Below are positions 36,701-48,700 of a DNA stretch of 64,000 bases, piece after piece. The DNA is taken from the NCBI GenBank assembly GCA_013396635.1, contig WBMW01001268.1, positions 1,197,039 through 1,261,038 on the forward strand, read 5' to 3'. The notes under the pieces are model-generated. The model was not told the DNA's origin, did no database searches, and worked only from the letters and a program-made list of their open reading frames with translations. Within the stretch, counting starts at the first letter, position 1; each line of letters starts with the position of its first letter. The position numbers and the translations under genes are program-made. This DNA is from Penelope pileata (lineage: Eukaryota; Chordata; Aves; Galliformes; Cracidae).

Positions 36701-39700
36701 CTTTCTCAGTCATAAACAGCCACCAACAGTATTTTTCCTCACAAAGCAGCAGGAAGAGTGAAAGCCAAAAGGAGTAAAGAGGAATACGGTTGTTCAAGTC
36801 CAGAAATGTACTGTGTCAGACGCGAAGTGGAATTTATTTGCATGTATAAAAAATGCTTTAACAAACCCTCTTCCTGTGTGCCTGGGACTGATGCTTAAAC
36901 GGAGTGAGCATGAGTGTTGAATAGGCTACAAGCTGGGGTAGCTTTCCTGGTTGTAAAGCTTGTCAGGTTGCACAAATCCAGCTCAAACACTCTGTGCTGC
37001 ATCTGGAACACAGGTACATTTTGCCTGGGCTTTTTGTTAGGGCTCCAGAGATGCAGAATCACTTGCACTTCTGCAGATGGTCTCTCATTTCTTAGCTATC
37101 TCCTAATATCTAGGCAAGCAGCTGTGGCCTATCTCAGGAGCGCTCATGCTCAAAGGCTCATAGAGCTGGGCCAAGCTGGTAAAACTGGACCAGTATGCTG
37201 CTTCCCTCTGAGCAGCCATCATTAGAAAGAGATGGCTTGGATAAAAGAGAGCAGAGTAGGGCTATCATAGGGAAATGGCAAAAGAATTCACAACACAGTT
37301 TGTACAGAGGCAGCCAGGGTAGTCTCTGCCAAAGGACTGACTGTGGAGTTTGTCTTCTCATGCTTTGGATTTGGAACACAGTCTTTCTTAAATCCTTCTT
37401 GGAGCTGGATGTGAAACCTTCCTCTGCTTTCAGGTTCTTCCATTTGTGGTACGGACATTGAATTTGAAATGTCCTGGGGCTGAATGAATGAAGAACAAAA
37501 AAATAAGGTTAATTAAACTCCACTGCTGCTGCTGGGAATGAATAGTAAAAAGCAGCTTTTGTCTGGGAGACAGGTACTTTTCTGTGTGGCCCTTCAATGG
37601 GCTGGAATTTGGGACAGGCTGTAATTTGACCCTGGGAGGAAGGGAACAGTAGCCTGGAAGAAAAACAAGCTGGCAGGAATCAGCATATTTGGTGCTGTCT
37701 GTTGCTTTTGTTTTTGTTTTGAAGATTTAGTGGCTGTGGAATAACTGTGCTCTGCATTCATTCCTGAGATGAGAGTGAGCAGTGGCAGTCGGGACACGTG
37801 CAGATGATGCTTGTTCACTCTAGCCTGTTCAAGTACTGCTCCATGTGCTACCCAGTTGCTGTTTTAAAATTGCAAGAGTGATGCTTCTCCGTGACTGGCA
37901 CAGATGTATCTGCTCAGGGATATTTTTGGGCAGTATCCCATTATCACTCTCACCGAACAATGTGCCGGTGAGTTTGGCATCCACTGCCCCAGTGTCGTGT
38001 CTTCTGCTAGTGAGTGTGTGCGGACACAGACCCTGACAGAGGCTATCACAGGAAAATCTGGGCACAACTTGCTGTTTTACATTTCCTACGCTGTTTTACG
38101 TTTGCTACGTTTCCTGAATGCAGGCAATGTAGCAGCTCCAGGGGAGCTGAGCCCACCCAATCTGTGCCGTGCCACATGTCAGGGGAGTTGTTTCACAGCT
38201 CAGTGATGGAAAACTTGCAGACTTGTAGACTGAGCTGAGTTTCCATGAATACTGTGGAATTCTTTACTAAATTTTTAACCACACAAATGTGTACAAAACT
38301 AAGCAGGCAGGAAAACAATTTCCGATGGTTGTGGTGTAACACCTGTGAAAAAATCTTGAGGAAGAAAAATGTATGAGAGAGCTGAGAGTACTCTGCTTCC
38401 CCTTTTGCAGATACAACAGTTTAATGAAACACAAGGCAGAACTGGAAGAGTTGGAAGTAGCTCTAAAAACTGAGAGGGAGGTTCTGCAAGAAGAGAGGCG
38501 ATCGAATGCAGTAACTGCTGGGGAAAATCAGAAACTGAGGGAGGAGCTGGACAGGTATGGCTCCCTCGCTAAATTCTTGTAACGATCATTAAGAAGTCAG
38601 TGATGCAAGATACATGATTGTTTTGCTGTGTTGTATTAATTGTAGCTCCAGAATACCTTTAATGTGTCTGTTAGTTTTTCCTAACTTCTGACTTGTTAAT
38701 TTGGTCATTTTGTTTAACTTGTTTTACATTTTTGGCTTCATGGTCGCAGTGGGTACAAATTGGTCCTTCGTATTTGGTCTGATCCTGGGTCTTTTGCTTG
38801 TTCAAAATAAGCCTTCACTTGTCCTCTTCACAGGTCTTTCTGTACTGAGGTGTTTCTAGCACCTGTCTTTAAATAGAACTACAAATACCCAGAACTCTCG
38901 ATAGAGCTCTGTGAAATGGTTCCTACTCATTTTTTTTCCCTGTAAGAAAAACTGCATGATGTCTTTCACAATATGCTTTAGTTCCAGGAGTTAATGTAGC
39001 TGTGTATTTTCTGCAGCTAAAAGAAAGGTGCCATTTGTTAGTACGCTGGAAAGACTTAGTTCTTGTTATTAATAATGGACTTTGTGGTTGACGTGATCGC
39101 TGGGTAACTGTTGACTCATGCCAACTCCCCTTGTTGAGGTAGCATCCAAAATTTGCATAATGTAACAGTAAAATGTGTCCTCCCACACTCACATTCCTGC
39201 TGAGTTCTGGCTGTTACAAGGGATTCACTGCCACTGTTGACATCTGAAAGGCATTTTGAGAAAAAATGTTACAAATAATGATCCAAGGTTATATCAAGTT
39301 CAAATAACGACAGATTGAATCATGTTTAAAAATCACACATTCAGTTCAATCACACAGGTTTCTCTGTGTTCTCCCAGTTTAATGTACCTTAACATACTGC
39401 TGAGCCCTGCAGACGTTGTTTCCTTGAGCCTCTTGTTTTCAACCCAGTTCCTCTAGGAACAAGGGAAGATACTGCGAAGTGTTGTTTATGGTGCTGAAAG
39501 AGGGAAAGGTTTAGCTAATCTCTCAGCACGTACAGAACTTAACCGTTTTCATTTATCTGTTCATTTAATTTTATGCCTTCATGATTAGTAGACATTTTTA
39601 GATTTAGCTAGGAATGTCATAGCCTCTTTTACAACGTTACAGTGTCACATTTGTGCTCACGTAAAACGTGCTCATATTTCATGCATCAGGGAAAAAAAAA

Positions 39701-42700
39701 TCTGTTAGTATTCTTTATTTATGCCAAATAGAGCTGCCTTTATATCAAGATACTCTGAAATGCACCGTGCCTTTGAAATTTGTGATTTGTTTCTTACATG
39801 TGGAGGAAACAGTATTTTTATGTTTCATCTATTTTCTTTTAATCCAACAGCAGGTTTAAAATATTTTATAATGCTATTATAACTTTTTCATAAAGTTTTG
39901 TTATATGGTCAGGACAAAAATGTTTAAAGGAGTCCTTAGAACTTAACGTTTGGTTTGGTGACAGCTGCACGCTTACAAAGTAGTCTTTGAATGTGAGGTA
40001 CTTTGTGTGAAGTGTTCTTCATAAGTCTGTTGGCTCTTTCATGTTTAGGGTGAATTTCTTGCACAGCCAACTAAAGGCAGAATATGAAGGGCTGCATTCA
40101 CACACTAAAGAGCTGAAAACTTCCTTGAACAACTCTCAGCTAGAGCTGAATCGTTGGCAGGCTCGCTATGATGAGCTGAAAGAACAGCACCAGTCCATGG
40201 ATATCTCTCTAACCAAGCTGGATAACCACTGCGAGGTGAGTAGTTCTAGGTAGGTTAGAGGACATCCATTGTTTAAAGTCTTTGGTAACCACCCAGCTTG
40301 GCTTTCTATGTACTGTTTATAATAGCACCCCCCTATACTCTAAATTTTATCAGTTTGTATCCTAGATTGCTCTGCTATTGTGTTAGCTTAATTACACTGC
40401 AGCTCCAGTGAAGCCAAATGTGGGGAAGAAATTAATCTGTCTGTCTTGTTTAATAGCTGCTGTCACGTCTAAAGGGAAATCTGGAAGAAGAGAATCATCA
40501 TCTTCTAAGTCAGATTCAGATGTTGAACCAGCAGAATCAGATGTTACTGGAGCAGAACATGGAGAACAAGGATCAGTACCATGAAGAACAGAAACAGTAC
40601 ATGTAAGAAACCAGAGATTTGACTTGTGAATGCTTAAGAAGTATTGTGGATAAACATGGGATACTAATCATCTATCAGCAGAAGGACTAGCGGAGAGTTG
40701 ATTGAGCTACTTGATTCAATACCTAGAAAAGGGGATATTTAGGAGGAGATGTACATGATGAAGAGATGCTACAAAATTCCTTTGGATTGCCTTACCATAA
40801 ACGAATGTTTAGGAAACATCTGTACAAGCAGAGCTCTTCTCAAATAATATAGATGAGGCCATGTGGAAAATTTAGCTGTAAAAGGTGGAATGCGAAACCC
40901 ATTGGTACTTCTCAAAGAGATCTGAAGAACTTGGAAAAAAGCTGAGTTGCAGCAAGAGTCTGGTCTTATTAGAGTAATTTTATATTTTAGTTTCCTGAAG
41001 AATAGCAAATACTTGTATTCATGTAGCTTTTCACATTTGCATTATAAGAAATATTCCCATCAATGTTCTTTTTAAGGTTGCAAGTGTGAACATACACCTC
41101 TCTGTCCCACAGGGCAACGCATATAGGGAAGGTACTCTGCTTAGACATACAGTATGTTTACAAAGAATACAAAGAACCCTGTTCTTACGAATCCTGTTCC
41201 TACTGCAGCAAATTTCTCTTGTTGCTATGAAGGAGGGAAATAAAGGCATTCTCAGGATTAAAAACTTCAGTCTGAGCACCTCAGAATGATGTGGATATAA
41301 CTGGCGGAGTGTTGTTTCAGTACTAGATGATGTGGTTGAAGTGTTAGAGATTCTTCACTGAAATTGTCTGAATACAGTTCAGATGTAGAGTAAATGTATT
41401 TATCCAGGTGTCTGACAATTCCGTGATGAAGGTTTATTAAGTCCACTGCTTGGATGAAAAATTTTTTTTTGCTTACAGTTTTGCTAATATCCACAGTGCA
41501 TGTTAGTAAAATAGTGAGCTAAAAAAAACTTGTAAGATTACCAGGCTCTTCTGAAAATGCTTTGACAGTGCTTACAAAAGACCAGGATAGGCTTGAAAAT
41601 ATCAAACATCATTTACTCCTCTATTTAGGAACAAAGCAGAAGTTAAATATCTGGTTGTCACATAGACTAAAAGACTAAGTTCAAGCTAAGGCTGTCTACC
41701 CTCAAGTGATTTCACAGTGGACTGTGAATAAGAATGGACAATCAGCAAGCAATTTTTTTAAAAACTGAAACAAGATTAATCTTAACATCTGCTGGCCACA
41801 ACAAACAAGAAAACTACATGAGTTGTTATGGAGTGATCTAACATAAATCAACTGTTGTTCTTTCTTGCGTATTGAACAGAAGTCACTCAGCAGCAAGTTG
41901 GATAGACTTTTGCACTTAGCCTTTCTAAGTAGTGAATGAGCTCAGTAGCATTCAGAAGCATATGGGACAGGAGGGTATTTCAGTCTCTTTGCTCTCTTTG
42001 TGGCTTTCTGTGTTTAAGTTCATACAGATAATTCAGAATATACTTTTTCCCATCACAGTGATAAATTAAATGCCTTAAAGAGACACAAGGAAAAGCTTGA
42101 AGAGAAAATAATGGATCAGTACAAGTTTTATGATCCTACTCCAAAAAAGTAAGTCCTATTTGGGTTCAGTTTTGCTATTGATTTACAGATTTGTCAGGGT
42201 GAGAAAGGCCTCCTCGTAATTGGAGGTAACTGAAATTTCGTCTGAATTAAGGACAAACAGTGTCATCTCCTTCTCTCTTTACTCTTCCTCTGTGCACCAT
42301 TCCCAGAAGCAGCAGGCATCATTTAGGTTGTTTTAATAGAAAGCACAATGTCTCACATGGGATCCTGTCTCTTAGGACTGGAAAAAATATTAACTGGAGA
42401 AGGGGATCTTTGCCCTGCTGAATATCATGTGCCTTGAGAAATGCGCACTAATCCTTTTGGAAAGGTGAAATTTATTCTTGGGATTATTTTGTTTTAAATC
42501 TTCATTGCAACACAGTAGTTAAATTAAGTAGCTCCAAAGTTCAGTGATGACTTAGGCTAATAACTGAAAGCAGCAAAAGTGTATCAGAAGGTACAAGTTT
42601 CTGTGCCCTCAATTCAGAAAGTGATTCCAAAAGAGAAATACAAGTCCATTTTTCCAAGAACCATGGTGTATGAAACTGTTAAGTGAAATACTTATACAGA

Positions 42701-45700
42701 GATATACAGAAGATAGTCCTCGTGGTTTTTTTTGGAGAAGAGATGGACTACAGGAGAGACTAAAAAGCTTCAGTATTGATAGGTCATTCAGTTCTAGCGC
42801 TAAAATGATGCGGAGCTTGTGGTCAAATAGGAATTGGAAGTTCTCTCTATAGCCTCCGAATATATAAATTGCTGCCACCAACTCTCTGAATTCATGGAGG
42901 GTGTAAGATATGAGATCCTAATGAGCAGAAATTGGTCATGCTTCTTACAGCTCCCACTGGGGGACGGTTTTACTGTCCATTACAAAGTCTCTTAACTGTT
43001 TTGAAACTGCTTCATCGCCAACCCTGGATTAGTGTCCCAGACAAATGCAAAGACCCTATGTACTGACTAAGTAGCAGTAAGAGTTTCAAGAGCTGCTGTT
43101 TCACAGTCCATCAGGGAGAAAAGGCTTGTATAACAAAAAGGAGCAAAGCTAATTCCACCATACAGAGATCAAACTGATACCTGTAGCAAAGGGGAGAATT
43201 CGTCCTTAAAGCCATTCTCATTTCTTCACTTTTCAATCTGCTGCTATAGTAGAGCTTTCCACAAAGTTGAAATGTCTTCTGTGGGCCCATATGTGGAATT
43301 TAGATTTCTAGTAGAGGAAACAGTTGCTTTTTTCATCTCTCCCATGCTGAAGAAATATTTCTGTAAAATAATTTTGACTTGGGGAGAGAATTGGATCTGA
43401 AGCTTCTGTGAAAGTCATGCTTCATTTTTCCGAACAGTTCATGACAGTAAAAAGTAAGAATGTAGCTTGATGGCTTTGGCACAGCTGTAAACTTCTTCAA
43501 GGAGTATTTCATGTAGTGTTTTTTGAATCCTATTCACTAAACCTGCTTTATCAGGAAAAACCACTGGATTGGAGCCAGAGCCTTAGTCAAACTAATCAAG
43601 CCAAAGAAGGAGACTTCAAGGGAGAGGTTGAAACCAGCAACAGAGAGTCCTCCCTGCCGTTCTGAATCACCAGAGACAGTACGCTCTCCATCTGCCTCGC
43701 AAAAACTGAAACATCAACAAGAGTCTCAGGATAATACCTCTCAAGGGTCAAACTCTGTGGAAGAGAGGGAGAACCCCGGAGGTTCTTCAACTAAAGGTAA
43801 GTAATGCTCAGCCCAAATTTATGAGCTGAACAGGTTTTTGGCATTTTTTTTTTCTTTGATTCTTTTTTTTTTTAATATTTTAAGATATATTGATACTGCT
43901 TTGTTTAAAATATTTTTTTTTAGTAAACTAGTGTTTATTTTGTTCCTTTTATCTACTACTTCTCCTTCCAGCTGTTGTACATAGTTTCATAGTTTGCATG
44001 TGTATATGGCATATTACTGAGTAAGTTGATGGAAATACTTCATTTACAGGGACTTTGCAACAAAGCAGTGTAAAGCTGGTCCATGTAATTTCGTGTTTTG
44101 TTAACATCTGTTCAAGGGGATAATAGCTGATCCTACTGCCGCTGCCAGGAGATGGCGCACATGCCAAAGAAATAACTTAGAAAATGCTTATTTATTGTAA
44201 TCTTATTATTTTGGAGGATGACACAATGTGTTGACTCGGGATCAAATTAATAATTTCTTAATGTGAAAGGATGAAATGAGTTTTGGAACACTAAGAGGAA
44301 CATAAGGAAGACAAAGTTCTCTCTTTCTGGCAGAGTTAGTTTGTTCAGTAAGTCAGATGTTCCTAATTATGGGGAATTTAAAAGAAAGCTCCTCAAAATA
44401 AATACACTGTAGTCTTTATTAAAGGTAATATAAAACCCAAGTTTTACTTAATCTGTTGAGACCACTTCTGTCAGGTTCTGTACATAGGTTTTTTTGTCCT
44501 CTTAAGAGGACCTTTCAAGAAGCAGTTTTGAACTTAATCCTCAAGGATTAATTCCTGTATTCCTACTGGAAAGGGGAGGAGACAGAAGAGGAAGAGCTGA
44601 GGAGTGTAGTTGGCGATAGAAACTGTTGCAAGTACCTGTTTGGTTGAAGTTATGTTGTGATTGGGTTTCATATTTCCTCTTCTCCATTCTTCAAGACCTT
44701 TGATTCACTTAAAATAATGCATGTCCCAAATCATCCATGTGGTTCTGGGAAATGTTAGAAGTGTGCAGTGTGCATCCAAAGTTCAACCTGGAAATTTGGG
44801 CTCTGGTTTCCACAAAACAAGACCTTTACCAAGTGCCAGAGAAAAGTCTCTGGGGCTTCATTCTTCTTGACTTTATGTGGAAGTGCTTATGTTGAGATGG
44901 TGAGCATCAATATTAAAGCCTAGAAAACATCTAGGAAATTTGGGTTTATAATCACAGAGCAGCACACAGACCTGTCTGATTTTTTTTTTTAATTAAATTA
45001 TTGTGGAGGATCTAACAGTTATTTCTTAATGAAGTTGCTTATGTTTCATGTATATTTGTTAATCTATGCATTAAGATGTGTCCGATTAACTACGGTTGAT
45101 TATGCTTTAGTCTGAGTCCTCTAGATAGATGTTTGTCTTTGTTTAGCCTTTTTCAATTTTTACTGGTTGTGTAGTGTTTAATCTGTTTTACGGCACTTAA
45201 GTTATATTTACAAGGGTTTTTTTCACTTTTTTTCTTCTTCTTTTTGGGGTACCTGATTGATAACAATTTAGCTGCGCAGCGCAAAAAGATTGCCTTTTTG
45301 AGAAGCAAAAGCAAGGATAAAGAAAAATCTCCTAAGTCTCCATCAAGTCACCAGTCTCTCTCTAATCGACTCCGGTTCTGGTCTTCTTCTGACATCCCAT
45401 CCTCTCCTAATGAACCTCTTTCTTTCTCGGAATTGGGAAACTTCTAACAGATTTTCTTTAGTATTTACCTTCATTTACTTCTGACAAACATTTAAAAAAA
45501 AAAAAAAAAATCCCACGTGCCTTAAAAGAACACACACCTTGATAGAAACACTCAGCATGCCTTTACAGTACTCTAAGTACAAGCACAGGTTAGTGAACAT
45601 GGACTTAAGTTCTCCTGTAGAAGATGAATCACTATTGCACACTGGATCATTTCTTCAATGCAGCACAATTTTAGGGGACCTCATGGCATACAGTTTGCGT

Positions 45701-48700
45701 ATGTATATTGGCTGTGGTGCATGTTGTAAGTAAGTGAAGTTGCTACGCGCTTTGATATCTCCTTGCAGTCACGTACTTGCATCATGTCCAGTTGAAGTGT
45801 TGATCTGATTTGCTGTTGCTATGCTTTCTGCAGCGTTACAGTCCTACTAAAATACAAAGTACTATGTAAGCAGTTTCAAATCCTTGAGGCTTTTCTAATA
45901 TTCTGCACAGCTAAATGCTAAAAATGGTGCTTTTTTTTTTTAACACCATTGTCTTCTTATAAATAGACTAGCTTTGAATGTAGGGAAGATTATTCTACTG
46001 GGGAGATTATTTCCCACAGTGTCTTGATGCTTGCATCCTAACCTGCTATTTAGAGAGACCAGCTATGAAATTCATCCTGAATTGAGCAGAAAGTTTAAGT
46101 TTCTGCTGTTTCAGTCTCGAGATTTTTTGTAATAGAGAAGTAGATTTGATCTCTTAAGATTAGGAATAACCTTCATCATGGATCTGCTGCCCAGAATTCT
46201 TACAGTCTGGTAGTCATTATCTGGGGACTTCTGAAATGAATTTGTGGCTTCAGCCCCTGCTCTGTGTTTGGGAAGTGTGTGCACCACAGGCCATGTGCTG
46301 TGATGCATGGGGAGCTCAGCAGAGCCAAAGGACCTGTCTCATCTCCGTTCTCACTCCAAGAAGTGAGTGCCCAAGAAGGGTGGCACTGAAGCTTATTGCT
46401 GCCCAGTTAGGGATTTTTGGTGTGTTTGTCAAGGGCAATTAATAATTCTGGCATCTGTGGAAGATTTTAAGTGCATCTTCGAAGTCGATTAGAAATTTGG
46501 ATTTGCATGCCAAGCTTTAGCCAGTAGTTACCCCTACAGGAGTGCCATTGACTTCAGTTGAGAGAAAGTGCAGGCTCTGTGCTATGGAGCCCACACAGAC
46601 TGTGGGATAAAACATTATTTTCTGAAGTAAACTTCCAGGAATCATCTAATGTGCAGTAACTTGGTCTGCTTACTCTAATACAGCTTTGCTGCTACACTGT
46701 GCTTTGAACTGTCTGTCTGTTGTCTCTGCAAGTTTATTTTGATCACCGCTCTCTGCTGTGTTTTCAGCATCTAATTACTGTTAGCTAAGCATGTAATCCA
46801 TATAAATGTGTAGGAAACTAGAATCTTGCATCCTGTTAAAGTAGTTTCCCGTAGTAAATTCCTTAAATTTTGTTCTGTTTTATGAGTGCCTTAAAGTGTT
46901 ACAAGAACTGAAGTAACTCACCTCATCACTAGGAAAGATGTCTTCAGCTTTCTGAATTTAAATATTCTAGCAGGTAGTTCTTGTTCTGTTCATGTTAAGA
47001 TCCCATGAATTCCACCTAAAAGTCGTTGCAGCAGAGTATTGTACGAGCCAGCAGAGTTTTAACCTTGCAGAGAATGAGCTCTTACCAAAGCAAAGATCTA
47101 AACCTGACAGCAGCTAGCTTGGTGTGCAAATCATGACAGTTAATTTCCAAATCAACATGATTTTCTTTTTGAACAAGAGTGTGCCTTCTGTCACTCCATT
47201 CTTATTCTCTTTTATCGCTGAAGTGCTTATAAAATGTACCTGCAAGAAATAATGTTACGGGAATTTCACACCTCGGTTATTTTTTCTGCGTTCATGTCTT
47301 CGCTCCTTTTCTTCCTCATTTCACAGTAACTTTTGCATGTATGGTACCAGCCCTCCCACTGGCACTAAACAGCCCTTGTCACTCCCACACTTCACAGAGA
47401 GCACACATGACTGAAAAACCGGTGGCAGAAATTTCCTGTTTGATACTGAGCTGGTTATGGAAAAGCTTGCAAAACTGGCGCCTTTGTTGTGCAGTTTCTT
47501 TGTGCCTGCTTGTCGTGTTTGTATGGGAAGATAAATACAAATCTCCTAATGCTAGTTTTCAATGACTCACATTTATTTCTCTTTCTCCCCCTCAGTGCTA
47601 ATGGATCTGAAGCAAAAGAGGAATTCCCATCATGGAAGCAGCAGTGATAATGTTGAAATCTCAGCAGACTCTGCAACAAAACACTCCTGTGTGGAGCTGG
47701 GTCCCAGGACTTGCTCGACCTCAGCTATTCACCTGCACACTTCCACCCCCATCCCCAGGCTCCAGAGCAGGCCAAAAGGTGTGCATTGCATTTGATCTAC
47801 AGCTGTTTGTACAAGTCACGCTACATCTTAGTTCCTACTGGAGTGAAACACGGCTTCTGTTGGTGTTCTTGTACAAAACCAGCACAAATTTTTTCACTCC
47901 TGCTTTTTTTTTTTGAATTGATCAGGTACAGGGTTTTCCTACTATTTTAATACCATCAACCTGACAGACCACATTTGGATGTTATCCAGTTGTACCATGG
48001 TTCCCTGCCCAGTGACTCATAGCAGTGGTTAGAGGATGGCTGCTCTTCCAAGGTTGCCTGTAAAACCCACTTGATCATCTCAGTCTTTTACACTGCTAGA
48101 ATTTGTTGGAGATTGACCTAAAGGATTGATATTCTTGTGTTCAATACTGCCTTCTGACTTTTGTTCTAACTAATTTGTGTTCTTTTTAGGCTATAATTCC
48201 GAAGATAATCTATGTGAGCAGTCTCCTGAGGTAGAGTTTGCAAGCACCAGACAGCGTGGTAAGCTTGTAGCATACACAAACGATTTAAACCTCTACATTA
48301 AGACTTGTTTTATTTGCATCCATGTCAGCTACCCTCAAACATTTCAGTTTAATACAATAGGATGCAATGGAGTAATGCAAAACCATTTTGGAATTTTGAG
48401 TCTAAACACTTATTTTTCTCTTGAGAAGCTTTTAATGGATGTTTTACCAAAACAAATTTTCAGAAATAATGCTGACGTTGAGACAAGTTGCCTACCCTCA
48501 GCAGCAGGCTCTTTATTGCATGTCGTACAGATTAGTTGCTGATTTTTCTAAACATTTAATTCCTTTTTTAAGGAAATAAATCAAAAAATAAAAAAAAATA
48601 CTGGGAGGGAAGGGGGGAATGCATGGTGGAAACAGAGGTGTAGCAGCAGCACTGCCTGCTTAAAGATTTGTAGAAGACTTCGTTTGCAGGGTGGTTACCA

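Larger units (their letters stand above)
34303..38410 (+). other. CCDC88C: CCDC88C intron E16-E17 (4108 bp)
   Basis: Contains an A19 tract at 34984-35002 followed a few bases later by a T11 tract (34984-35018), and a 19-bp tandem duplication at 38071-38108. No gene or clear transposon was recognised. Confidence 0.82.
43797..47595 (+). other. CCDC88C: CCDC88C intron E21-E22 (3799 bp)
   Basis: Carries a strong candidate alternative exon at 45272-45447, an A17 tract at 45494-45510, a GTAAGT string at 45726 and T-rich stretches near 43844-43921 and 44982-44996. No other gene was seen. Confidence 0.85.

Noticed and set aside
45280..45290. Second AG (GCGCAG) 8 bp inside the candidate alternative exon as the true acceptor
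   Set aside because: It would break the frame with E21, whereas the upstream TTTAG fits exactly.
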